Below, one piece after another: positions 55,472-62,822 of a stretch of DNA of 64,000 bases. The position numbers were made by a program, and so were the translations under genes. How positions within the stretch are numbered: position 1 is the stretch's first letter; each line of letters begins with the position of its first letter. Source of the DNA: Arcobacteraceae bacterium (lineage in GTDB: Bacteria > Campylobacterota > Campylobacteria > Campylobacterales > Arcobacteraceae); assembly GCA_021107755.1 (NCBI GenBank), contig JAIOSF010000003.1, forward strand, positions 1-64,000, read 5' to 3'. The notes under the pieces are model-generated. The model ran no database searches. It saw only the letters and a list, made by a program, of their open reading frames with translations, and was not told the DNA's origin.

Positions 55472-56740
55472 TTATTTATTTGATATATCTATAAGTTGCC
55501 CATTAACTGCTTTTAAAAACTTTACAATTTTTTCAATCTCCTCATCAGTTAAATTTTTTCTCGCCTGATGTGTCCCCATCATTTTTATAGCATCTTCTAT
55601 TTTTTCAACACTTCCATTATGAAAGTATGGAGCAGTGCTTACTACATTTCGTAAAAGTGGTACTCTAAAATGTTTTAAATGTTTTTCATCTCCTAAAAAG
55701 CCACCTTTATTTTCAAATGGAAATGAAATAGTTGATAATAAGTTTCTATTAATCCTATTTGTTTTTTTATCATGACAATGTATACATCCTTTTGTAGTCA
55801 TCACTTTATATACTTCATCTTTGTTATATAAGTTAAAAAAACCTTTTTCTAGCAGTTCTAAGTTTTTTGTCCCAAAAGCTGATAATAAATAATTATATCT
55901 TTTTTTATCATCATTAAATTTTATTTGAAAATATTTTCTATCTTCATTTAGTGTTTCTAAAAATTGTTCATATAGCTTTTTTAATTCATTAATTGATTGT
56001 ATATCACTCATACTCCAGATAGGATGATAAGAAAGTGGAAATTTTCTAAGTTTTTGACCACCTAGTGCAATACCATTGTGACAGCCTACACAACTTTTTG
56101 TAATAAATAATTTTAAACCTTCTTTTTCTTCTTTATTTAATGCAGTTAAATCACCTTCAAGAAACTCATCATATCGACTTCTTGTCACTAAAGTTTTTTC
56201 ATACTCGCCTATTGCTTCAGTGATTTTATCAAATGTAATTTTATTACTCTCAAAAGCATTTAAAAACATTTGATTATATTCACTATTTTGTTTTACCCTT
56301 TCCTCTGCAAGTTTTGGAGTAATAGACATCTCAAAAGTTGCTTGAAGAGGACCTTGAGCTTGATCTTTTAATGTATGGCTTGAACCATTCCAAAATAGAT
56401 GCTTTGAAAATGCTGTATTTAACACAGTTGGTGAATTTAGATGAGATGGATTTTTTTGATTTTTATGACCAATTGCTGTAGGTATCCCATCTGCTCCACC
56501 TTTTTTGAAGTCATGACAAGATGCACAGCTAATATCTTTATTTAATGATAAATTTTTATCAAAAAAAAGTTTTTTACCTAGTGTAATTTTTTCTTTAGAA
56601 GTTATTTTCACAATATTCTTTAAAGTTATTAAATTATTCGGTGCTGGTTTTAATCCATAACTATAAGCTTGAATCAATAACTTCTCATCCTCATTGGCGT
56701 ATAGATTTACTACCATTAATATTATTAGAAAATATTTCAT
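55472..56740 (-). CDS. Cytochrome c peroxidase/MauG-like protein with three haem motifs
   Basis: 422 residues with a 15-residue signal peptide (MKYFLIILMVVNLYA). Haem-binding CxxCH motifs are at 72-76 (CASCH), 217-221 (CVGCH) and 319-323 (CIHCH). The first and second fit the normal di-haem peroxidase; RVPLLRNVVSTAPYFHNGSV follows at ~365-385. The third lies in an insertion of about 100 residues between the second haem site and that motif, which is not standard and not at the N-terminus as in YhjA. It probably reduces peroxide or oxidises a partner in the periplasm. It is divergent from the dihaem cytochrome and shares its palindromic operator. Confidence 0.88.
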   Translation of the reverse strand: MKYFLIILMVVNLYANEDEKLLIQAYSYGLKPAPNNLITLKNIVKITSKEKITLGKKLFFDKNLSLNKDISCASCHDFKKGGADGIPTAIGHKNQKNPSHLNSPTVLNTAFSKHLFWNGSSHTLKDQAQGPLQATFEMSITPKLAEERVKQNSEYNQMFLNAFESNKITFDKITEAIGEYEKTLVTRSRYDEFLEGDLTALNKEEKEGLKLFITKSCVGCHNGIALGGQKLRKFPLSYHPIWSMSDIQSINELKKLYEQFLETLNEDRKYFQIKFNDDKKRYNYLLSAFGTKNLELLEKGFFNLYNKDEVYKVMTTKGCIHCHDKKTNRINRNLLSTISFPFENKGGFLGDEKHLKHFRVPLLRNVVSTAPYFHNGSVEKIEDAIKMMGTHQARKNLTDEEIEKIVKFLKAVNGQLIDISNK

Positions 56741-56766
56741 ATTTTTCTCCTCATTTTTATACAGAA

Positions 56767-56836
56767 ATCATAGTAAATATTGATTTTTTCTTATGTGATT
56801 TGGCTCACATAAATAATTTATAGATACAAGTATATT
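56767..56836. promoter_or_regulatory. Divergent Crp/Fnr-type promoter: TTATGTGA-N6-TCACATAA with a -10 on each side
   Basis: A perfect eight-base-arm palindrome at 56791-56812 contains TGTGA-N6-TCACA (56794-56809, centre 56801.5). On the plus side TATATT (56831-56836) begins 21 bp after TCACA; on the minus side TATGAT (56772-56767) begins 21 bp after its half-site. The predicted starts are near 56843 and 56760, placing the centre at -41.5 for both, the class II activator position. The leaders would be about 28 and 19-20 bases, each including a GGAG ribosome site. Regulator binding is inferred. Confidence 0.72.
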
Positions 56837-56870
56837 TCTATATAGATTTTATAATAGAGGAGAAAATAGT

Positions 56871-57482
56871 ATGAAGTATATAATAATAGGAGTCATACTT
56901 ATTATGACATTGTTGGTATCTAAGCTTTTTGTAGCTCTTGACTTGCTACATTTTAATAAATACACTACTAGACTTGATTCAAATAAACAAAATAGTAAGT
57001 TAAATCAATTAGAGAAAACTGGAAAATCCTTATATTTAGTTTATTGTTCCTCTTGCCATGGTTATGATGGAAAAGGAAATAAAGAAAAAGCACAAGACCA
57101 TACACATAGAATGTCTAAAAAATCGATAATAGATGTTATCAATAATGGTGCAAATAATTTTAAATCTTTATATCCCTCAGGTATGCCATCAGGATTGATA
57201 AATCAAGATGAAGCAGAGAAAGTAGCTACATTTATGGTAAATGGTTTTAAAGGTCCTGCACCAAAATCTTGGATAATATGTGCATCTTGTCATGATAATA
57301 CGGGTGAAGGGATTCCTCTTATAGCTCCCAATATTAAAACATATAGTGATGAATTAGTTGAAACAGTTTTAAAAAATGGGAAACAAGGAGTTATTGGAGT
57401 TATGCCAAGTGATTTTAAACATAGACTTAATAAAAATCAAATGAAAGCAATTGCTGCCTATATTAGAAGTTTAGGAAAATAA
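56871..57482 (+). CDS. Membrane-anchored dihaem cytochrome c
   Basis: 203 residues. A hydrophobic N-terminal anchor (about 3-25) leads to two class I-type cytochrome domains: CSSCH at 59-63 with GYDGKG and Met105 in SGMPSG, and CASCH at 137-141 with Met in GVMPSDF as likely sixth ligand. The pattern resembles the dihaem end of cbb3-type CcoP and other electron carriers. It probably passes electrons in the periplasm, perhaps to or from the peroxidase gene divergent from it. The ATG follows GAGGAG. Confidence 0.88.
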   Translation: MKYIIIGVILIMTLLVSKLFVALDLLHFNKYTTRLDSNKQNSKLNQLEKTGKSLYLVYCSSCHGYDGKGNKEKAQDHTHRMSKKSIIDVINNGANNFKSLYPSGMPSGLINQDEAEKVATFMVNGFKGPAPKSWIICASCHDNTGEGIPLIAPNIKTYSDELVETVLKNGKQGVIGVMPSDFKHRLNKNQMKAIAAYIRSLGK

Positions 57483-57491
57483 ATTTTGCTT

Positions 57492-57534
57492 TGTGATTCA
57501 CATCACAGAACTAAACCCTAAATTCTTTTATAAT
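57492..57534 (+). promoter_or_regulatory. Crp/Fnr-type promoter of the DsrE-like gene
   Basis: TGTGA-TTCACA-TCACA at 57492-57507 (centre 57499.5) is followed, after exactly 21 bp, by TATAAT at 57529-57534. Predicted start about 57541, giving -41.5 spacing as in the divergent promoter 700 bp away, and a 25-base leader with AAAGGAG before ATG 57566. Confidence 0.75.
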
Positions 57535-57565
57535 TCGTATGCATTCAAAACAAAAGGAGTAAAAT

Positions 57566-58000
57566 ATGCAAATCAGTAAAAAAATCTTAGGTAGTTGGGT
57601 CTTCCTATTGTTATTAACAATATCAGCACAAGCTTCAGAAGGATATAAAAATCTTTTTGTAACAATTACTACAGACAATTTAAAACAATCAGGTATGGGT
57701 GTAGCAATTGCTAGTGCATTTCAAAATGCAGGGGTAAATACTACAGTGCTTGTTGGTGCAAATGCATCAAAATTAGTGTTGAAAAAAGGAAAGCAAGAAT
57801 TATTTGGACCAACTGGTGTTTCCATAAGAGATATGTTAGTTGGATTAACAAAAAAAGGTGGTACAGTTATGCTTTGTGGAATGTGTGCAAAGTTTGGTGA
57901 AATAACAAAAAATGATGTAGCATATGGTGTAAAAATAGTAACACCAAATGATGTAGCAAGAGCACTTTTAGCACCCTCGACTCAAACATTATCATTTTAG
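57566..58000 (+). CDS. Exported DsrE/DsrF-like protein
   Basis: 144 residues with a signal peptide (ending SAQAS, cut about residue 23). The mature part has the DsrE-like alternating fold: NLFVTITTDN, GMGVAIASAFQNAGVNTTVLVG, and MLCGMCAKFG with a C-x2-C pair. DsrE-family proteins bind or transfer sulfur or nitric-oxide-type ligands through a cysteine. Periplasmic location and the cytochrome neighbours suggest a role in periplasmic sulfur or redox chemistry, but the reaction is not known. It has its own Crp-type promoter and precedes the regulator gene. Confidence 0.82.
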   Translation: MQISKKILGSWVFLLLLTISAQASEGYKNLFVTITTDNLKQSGMGVAIASAFQNAGVNTTVLVGANASKLVLKKGKQELFGPTGVSIRDMLVGLTKKGGTVMLCGMCAKFGEITKNDVAYGVKIVTPNDVARALLAPSTQTLSF

Positions 58001-58008
58001 TAAATTAA

Positions 58009-58038
58009 ATATCATATGGGTAAAATCCCATATGATAT
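58009..58038. other. Perfect 12-bp inverted repeat between the DsrE-like gene and the Crp/Fnr gene
   Basis: ATATCATATGGG (58009-58020) and CCCATATGATAT (58027-58038) enclose TAAAAT. No T-run follows, so it is not a typical terminator. As RNA it could form a strong hairpin just before the regulator's ribosome site (AAAGGA at 58043-58048), perhaps processing or stabilising the transcript, or as DNA it could be an operator over TATAAT (58036-58041). Confidence 0.6.
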
Positions 58039-58053
58039 AATTAAAGGAAAAAT

Positions 58054-58671
58054 ATGGAACTTCTAGACTATCATTGTTTTAACAACTTATCAAAAACAGA
58101 AAAAGAGAAAGTTTTAAATAGTGCAAAAAAAGTTATGTTACCATCTGAACAAATACTTTATTATACAGGTGATATATGTGAAGATGTACTATTTTTAAAA
58201 AGTGGAACAGTAAAAGTATATATCCAACCAAAAGAGATAGGGAGTGAAGAGATGACTCTTTATGAACTACAAAAAGGGAGTCAATGTGTAGTAAATCTTT
58301 TTAGTACAATATCATCATCTCCAACATTAGCAACTGCACAAACAATCACTCCAATAGAGGGGTGGATAGTATCAAAAGATACAATAACATGGCTAATTCA
58401 TAACTCTGATTCATTTAGAGAATTTAAAATGGATATAGTGGGCAAAAGAATGAGTTCACTGATAAATATTTTATCGGAAGTAAAGTTCTCTAATATTGAG
58501 CAACAATTGTTAAACTGGCTTTATGTACAAGGTCTAAATAGTATTAAAATAACCCATGATAAAATTGCTTCTACAATAGGAGTTACAAGAGAAACTATTA
58601 GTAGAAACTTAAAAAAACTGGAGCAAAAAGGTCATATAAAACTTAGTCGAGGGATGATTTCAATTAATTAA
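58054..58671 (+). CDS. Crp/Fnr-family transcriptional regulator
   Basis: 205 residues: an N-terminal cyclic-nucleotide-binding-like beta barrel (about 15-110) without an Fnr-type Cys cluster, a dimer helix (about 125-150), and a winged helix with KITHDKIASTIGVTRETISR. The recognition-helix residues R-E-x-x-x-R match E. coli CRP Arg180, Glu181 and Arg185, which read TGTGA. That agrees with the two TGTGA-N6-TCACA sites upstream of adjacent genes. The signal is unknown; cyclic-AMP-binding residues are not evident. It converges with the transglutaminase-like gene, overlapping by 4 bp. Confidence 0.88.
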   Translation: MELLDYHCFNNLSKTEKEKVLNSAKKVMLPSEQILYYTGDICEDVLFLKSGTVKVYIQPKEIGSEEMTLYELQKGSQCVVNLFSTISSSPTLATAQTITPIEGWIVSKDTITWLIHNSDSFREFKMDIVGKRMSSLINILSEVKFSNIEQQLLNWLYVQGLNSIKITHDKIASTIGVTRETISRNLKKLEQKGHIKLSRGMISIN

Positions 58672-59246
58672 GTAATTGTATTGATATCAGGAAAATTATT
58701 TACCATTTCATCATAAGTTGTATATTTCTCTAATGCTTTAATTACTTCATTGAGTGGTTTAGAGTAAATATCTGGTAAGTCAAATTCATCTTCTTCAATG
58801 TCAAATGCCAACTTTTCAAAGGGTGGATTAAACTGTGCATCTACTCCCTCTTTATTTCCTCGTGCATCAACTTTATACCAACCATAATCTTTTAAATAAA
58901 TAGCATTTAATCCATGTAAACAATATTTATCTTTTTTATATTCAGAACACTTAAGTCTTTGGTAACAAAATCCTGTAGGAATATTGTTTGCTCTTAGTAA
59001 AGCAGCTAAAAGATGTATCTTAGAATAGCACCATCCCATTTTATATTTTAAAACATCACTTGCTTTAATTGTTGAAATATCACTTTTAGAATCTCCAGTA
59101 TGATTAATATTATCTCTTACATACAGAAAGCATTTTTTTGCAATATCTGTATCTGATTTACAATTCTGAGATAAATTTTTTGCCAGTTTTTGTATATTAT
59201 CATTTGAATAGTTTATAATACTTGTCTCTTCTAAATATTCTTTCAT
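58668..59246 (-). CDS. Transglutaminase-like cysteine protease superfamily protein
   Basis: 192 residues, no signal peptide. The catalytic triad pattern is GWCYSKIHLLAALLR (Cys), CLHGLNAIYL (His) and KVDARGN (Asp), as in the transglutaminase-like (TGc) fold. Such cytoplasmic proteins are putative proteases or peptide-modifying enzymes. It converges on the Crp/Fnr gene, with a 4-bp overlap. Role in the module unknown. Confidence 0.82.
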   Translation of the reverse strand: MKEYLEETSIINYSNDNIQKLAKNLSQNCKSDTDIAKKCFLYVRDNINHTGDSKSDISTIKASDVLKYKMGWCYSKIHLLAALLRANNIPTGFCYQRLKCSEYKKDKYCLHGLNAIYLKDYGWYKVDARGNKEGVDAQFNPPFEKLAFDIEEDEFDLPDIYSKPLNEVIKALEKYTTYDEMVNNFPDINTIT

Positions 59247-59344
59247 ATTTTATTTACCTTATAGTTAAATATACCTAATATTATAATATTATTACTATAA
59301 CATCTAACTTGTTTCAATAGTATAGTATTGCATTTCATCTTCTT

Positions 59345-59455
59345 TCTTTGATATTGCAACCTATGGCTTTAGAATCTGGAATACTTTGGGCTACTATTTT
59401 GAATTTGTATTATGTTCCTATGTTGTATAGGATTATTTATTTGAGGAAAGAGTAG
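59345..59455 (+). pseudogene. Decayed remnant of an RND transporter 3' end (direct repeat copy B)
   Basis: The reading frame SLILQPMALESGILWATILN continues to a TAG at 59453-59455. It repeats the last ~38 codons of the RND gene (55285-55401), missing two codons and with a few changes, but with an almost identical end. No gene body precedes it. The rest of the 370-bp gap (59247-59615) holds no gene: a 14-codon frame at 59481-59525 and AT-rich DNA only. The pair of copies flanks a 4-kb module. Confidence 0.85.
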
Positions 59456-59615
59456 TGGAAAATTTTATAGTAGACTACCGATGAAAATCAATAGTCAATC
59501 AGCTTTATTGTCAGAATTAAAGTAAATGAATTAAATGATAATAACAACAAGAATAGCCATTAAAATATAACAATGTCACATCTAGTGTCATAAATTTTAA
59601 AATTTTTATTGATTT

Positions 59616-59897
59616 TTATAAAGGCTTATTCTGATTAAATATATTTAAAATGATTATCATATTACGATTTACATCAATCTCATAATTTATAGTATATTTT
59701 TTAAATATCATATCTCTTATGTTTTCATCATTAAAATAGACTGATTTTCTATGTTTGTATGGAATGTTTGAAATATTTTTTATTTGCTCAAACAACTCTT
59801 TTTTGAACTTTTTTGAAGCAGATAATTTATCTTTTGCAATATACTCAAAAATTAAATTGAAGTGTTTTTCAAATTTAATATCAAGTTTAATTTGCAT
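59616..59897 (-). CDS. ParE/RelE-superfamily toxin
   Basis: 93 residues with the short alpha2-beta4 plan of RelE/ParE toxins: a helix pair (KFEKHFNLIFEYIAKDKLSA, then SKKFKKELFEQIKNI), PYKHRKSVYF, and IRDMIFKKYTINYEI. The Arg/Lys-rich strands are as in ParE, so gyrase or ribosome attack cannot be told apart. The start overlaps the antitoxin stop by 11 bp, the order antitoxin-toxin being standard. Confidence 0.8.
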   Translation of the reverse strand: MQIKLDIKFEKHFNLIFEYIAKDKLSASKKFKKELFEQIKNISNIPYKHRKSVYFNDENIRDMIFKKYTINYEIDVNRNMIIILNIFNQNKPL

Positions 59898-60144
59898 ATT
59901 GTTTTTCTAGCTCTTTTTCAAATGCATCTACATTATTCTCAAAATCTTCAAATGATATTAACTCACTTTTCCCACTTTTTATATCATCTCGTATCTGATG
60001 AAGTTCTTTTTGTCTTTCATAAAAGTATGGGTCTAATTCTAAGTTTTTATCTTTTGTGATTTGTATACTAGCGCTATGCTCATTTACATAGTTCATAAAA
60101 CTCTGTATATAATTATCTTGAACTTCTAATGTTACAGTTTGCAT
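59887..60144 (-). CDS. Antitoxin of the ParE/RelE-type pair
   Basis: 85 residues: a short beta-strand start (MQTVTLEVQDNYIQSFMNYV), as in RelB/ParD-like or other antitoxins, and an acidic C-terminal helix (FENNVDAFEKELEKQY) suited to wrapping a toxin. AGGAGGA lies just before the ATG. It directly overlaps the toxin gene. Subfamily not assigned. Confidence 0.78.
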   Translation of the reverse strand: MQTVTLEVQDNYIQSFMNYVNEHSASIQITKDKNLELDPYFYERQKELHQIRDDIKSGKSELISFEDFENNVDAFEKELEKQYAN

Positions 60145-60206
60145 GCTATCCTCCTGTAAGTTTCATATAAATTTATTTTAGCAAAATATTTATAAATATA
60201 GAACAC

Positions 60207-60443
60207 TTAAACAGTTTTCTTAAAATATTTCCAAACACCATATGCACTTATAACTATCCAAAATATTTCGATAATAATAGAAGCTAAGTTCCAATTATAC
60301 ATCAAAGAATACATTATCAAAACAGCACCAAAAAGATTTAAAAATGAGTACCAAAACCCTTTTGAATCAATCTTTTCAACTTGTAAAAGATAGTAAGTAA
60401 TCAGTACAAACGATACACCAACTACACCTATAATATCTTCCAT
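60207..60443 (-). CDS. Small membrane protein, CBU_0592-like
   Basis: 78 residues with three hydrophobic helices (about 4-20, 32-49 and 52-70) and polar KxxKKTV end. The LNLFGAVLIMYSLMYNWNLASIIIE pattern, in two pieces here, matches small CBU_0592-type membrane proteins of unknown role. The DUF234 gene ends 4 bp upstream of its start in the same direction. Confidence 0.72.
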   Translation of the reverse strand: MEDIIGVVGVSFVLITYYLLQVEKIDSKGFWYSFLNLFGAVLIMYSLMYNWNLASIIIEIFWIVISAYGVWKYFKKTV

Positions 60444-60447
60444 ATTT

Positions 60448-61302
60448 CTAGATAAGTGCTTTCAAACTTTTTGCTGTAAAAAGTCTTAACTCTTCGCTTT
60501 TTAAAGACTTTAATTCACTACTAAATCCACTCTTTGCAAAAAGTACAAAAATATCTACTGGAAGTTGGATATCTTCACACTCTTTTTTTAAATTTGTTAG
60601 AACTGATTTTTTCATCTTAGCATTTGTATATTTACAACTACCTGCTATAATTTTTCCTGATGTTGTTTTGGCTACTAGTTCTATCTCGCCCTCATCATCC
60701 CAATATCTACCGTCACTATAGATAGTATCTTCTTGAAACTGTTTCTTTACATACTCATGACAAAGTTGCTCGAAAATGTAGTTTTGGAATTCCTCTTTTT
60801 GATTTTTGAAGTTTGTGAAAAACTCTTTGTAATCCCCATCTCGTATCCCTTTGAATATAGGAGATACAAACGCAAACCAAAATCGTAAAAATGGTGTAGT
60901 GATGATAAGTTTTTTAGATATATCCCCTTGATTTGCTTGGTTTGTGAGGTGGTGCATAGTTGACTCCACTTTTAATACACCCATATCCCTTAATTCATCT
61001 ACACACTCCATACCATTTTTAAAAGAAACTTGTGCTCTTCTAAATGCAGAGTTTGTTCTTCTATCACCAAGTGCAACACCACTTAAAATAGCTTGTAATA
61101 ATGGATCTGAAGTACAAAGGTCAGCTACTTGGTTTCTATAATATTTATACTCATCTAAAATTAACTCTTCAATTGATTTTTCTATAGGAATAGTTGTATC
61201 TATTTGTTCATCAAGTCCACCAAACACGGTAAAATATTCGATAGCTTGCTCCATATCTTTGAAGTGGTTTTTGTTACAAAATGTTGAAAATTGCTCTTGC
61301 AA
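60448..61302 (-). CDS. DUF234-type protein with a PD-(D/E)xK-like core and no ATPase domain
   Basis: 284 residues. A winged-helix-like segment (about 50-115) precedes the DUF234 region, where GEIELVAKTTSGKIIAGSCK has the E...x-C-K arrangement of a PD-(D/E)xK nuclease core. In most relatives this follows an archaeal-type AAA ATPase domain, which is absent here. TTG at 61302 has no good ribosome site; AAGGA is 28 bases upstream, so the start is uncertain. It may be a stand-alone form or a truncated gene. Confidence 0.7.
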   Translation of the reverse strand: MQEQFSTFCNKNHFKDMEQAIEYFTVFGGLDEQIDTTIPIEKSIEELILDEYKYYRNQVADLCTSDPLLQAILSGVALGDRRTNSAFRRAQVSFKNGMECVDELRDMGVLKVESTMHHLTNQANQGDISKKLIITTPFLRFWFAFVSPIFKGIRDGDYKEFFTNFKNQKEEFQNYIFEQLCHEYVKKQFQEDTIYSDGRYWDDEGEIELVAKTTSGKIIAGSCKYTNAKMKKSVLTNLKKECEDIQLPVDIFVLFAKSGFSSELKSLKSEELRLFTAKSLKALI

Positions 61303-61417
61303 TGTTTGGTCTATTGAAATTATAATCTATCCTTTTTTGTCTCTAAATTGTAATAATTATACCATAATATTATAATATCTTTGATACAATCCAAAGAGTA
61401 AAAAACAAAGGCAAATT

Positions 61418-61696
61418 ATGAAAAAATGTGATGTACAATTAAAAGAACTTATAGAAACTGTTGTATTACCAGATATTGAAGATAGTATTGATTATATATT
61501 TGAACAAATAGCGGAGAAAAAAGATGCAAGTGAAGAGCTTAACAAAGAGTTAGCACAAATGCATGAGATGAGAGATGATTTCAATGAAATTTTAAAAGAT
61601 ATTGAAAACAGAGAATTAGACAAAGAGGAGTGTCAAGAGCTTTATGAAGGTATCAAAGCTATGATTGATGATATGGAGCTTGATGACGAAATTTAG
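61418..61696 (+). CDS. Hypothetical acidic helical protein
   Basis: 92 residues, very acidic, almost entirely heptad-like (LKELIETVVLPDIEDSIDYIF and EMRDDFNEILKDIEN), so probably a coiled coil. One Cys near the start and one near the end. ATG follows AAAGGC. It converges with the Fur-family gene, 5 bp between stops. Function unknown. Confidence 0.65.
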   Translation: MKKCDVQLKELIETVVLPDIEDSIDYIFEQIAEKKDASEELNKELAQMHEMRDDFNEILKDIENRELDKEECQELYEGIKAMIDDMELDDEI

Positions 61697-61700
61697 TTAA

Positions 61701-62060
61701 CTAAAAACAGGTTTTACACTTGCCGTTAACTATTACATTATTTATAAGATATCCATCAAGAGTGATATCTAAATCTTCTAAACACTCAACCTTATTGCAC
61801 TCTATACATACAAAATGGGCATGAGGTTTGAGTTTGAGTTCAAAATATCTTTTTTTGTCATTTGATTCAAAAGAGTTTATTATCCCCTCCTCTTCAAAGA
61901 GCGAAATATTTCTATAAAAAGTTGCTTTATCCATAGATATATGAAGTTTTATATCTTCATAACTTAAAGGTTGTTTTGCATTTTTAAATATCTCAATAAG
62001 AGCGATTCTTGCAGTTGTTAATTTAATGTTTTTCTTTTTTATTTTATCTTCTAAAGTCAT
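61701..62060 (-). CDS. Fur-family transcriptional regulator
   Basis: 119 residues: N-terminal winged helix (KLTTARIALIEIFKNAKQPLSYEDI; MDKATFYRNISLFEEEGII) and a short dimer domain with the HAHFVCIEC and CKTC zinc cysteines. It lacks the longer C-terminal part of classical Fur, so it may be a Zur- or PerR-like form, but the sensed metal or oxidant is not clear. It is divergent from bamD, with a 98-bp gap. Confidence 0.85.
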   Translation of the reverse strand: MTLEDKIKKKNIKLTTARIALIEIFKNAKQPLSYEDIKLHISMDKATFYRNISLFEEEGIINSFESNDKKRYFELKLKPHAHFVCIECNKVECLEDLDITLDGYLINNVIVNGKCKTCF

Positions 62061-62158
62061 AAATATATTATATCAAATTAATCTTATTGCATTATTTTTT
62101 CAATTTTAACTTTCATTTTGGAAATATTCGATAAAATCATACTTTTAAAAGGATAATA

Positions 62159-62809
62159 ATGAAACAAACAATTTTAAAATTACTGTTAATAGCAGTAGCT
62201 TCGTATAGTTTTATAGGATGTGCTCCTAAAAATGAAGTGAAAGAATATAATAAACCAGCAATTTATTGGTATAACAAAATGATAAAGCAAATTGCTGATT
62301 ATAACCTTGATGGTGCTGATGATACATTTACATCACTTGAATCAGAACATAGGAACTCACCATTTATCCCAGGTGCTATGATGATTATAGCAACTGCACA
62401 TATGGATGAAGAGGAATACGCTATGGCAAACTACTATCTTGATGAATATCTTAAAAGATTTAGTTTGAAAAGAGATGCTGATTATATTAGATATTTAAAA
62501 ATAAAATCGAACTTTTTAGCATTTGAGAGTCAATTTAGAGAACAAAATCTTTTAGATGAAACAATTATTAAAACAAATGAATTTTTAGAAAAATATCCAC
62601 ATTCAGAATATGTACATTTAGTACAAACTATGCAAGCAAGACTTCTTATGGCTCGAGCTATGTTTGATAAAGAGATAGCTGGATTATATGGTAGACTTGA
62701 TAAAGTAGAGGCAAAAAAATTCTACGAAAACAAAGCTTCACGAAATTGGAAAAATATAGAAGATATCAAAGAGGTTAATGTACCTTGGTATCGAGCTGTA
62801 TTTGAATAA
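62159..62809 (+). CDS. bamD: Outer membrane assembly lipoprotein BamD
   Basis: 216 residues. The signal peptide ends in the lipobox IGC (about residues 19-21: FIGCAPK), giving a lipidated Cys. Tetratricopeptide-like helices follow (YNKMIKQIADYNLDGADDTF; ATAHMDEEEYAMANYYLDEYLKRF; and ETIIKTNEFLEKYPHSEYV). It supports BamA in outer membrane protein folding. lon follows 13 bp later, a common order in Campylobacterota. Confidence 0.88.
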   Translation: MKQTILKLLLIAVASYSFIGCAPKNEVKEYNKPAIYWYNKMIKQIADYNLDGADDTFTSLESEHRNSPFIPGAMMIIATAHMDEEEYAMANYYLDEYLKRFSLKRDADYIRYLKIKSNFLAFESQFREQNLLDETIIKTNEFLEKYPHSEYVHLVQTMQARLLMARAMFDKEIAGLYGRLDKVEAKKFYENKASRNWKNIEDIKEVNVPWYRAVFE

Positions 62810-62822
62810 GGAATAAGATTAT

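Noticed and set aside
56850-56855. TATAAT just before the dihaem cytochrome gene as its -10
   Set aside because: It would start transcription around 56862, inside or after the GAGGAG ribosome site. The TATATT at 56831-56836 fits the operator spacing and leaves a normal leader.
59481-59525. 14-codon frame (MKINSQSALLSELK) as a small gene
   Set aside because: No ribosome-binding site, too short to judge; may be a fragment of a longer gene's start. Left as part of the remnant gap.
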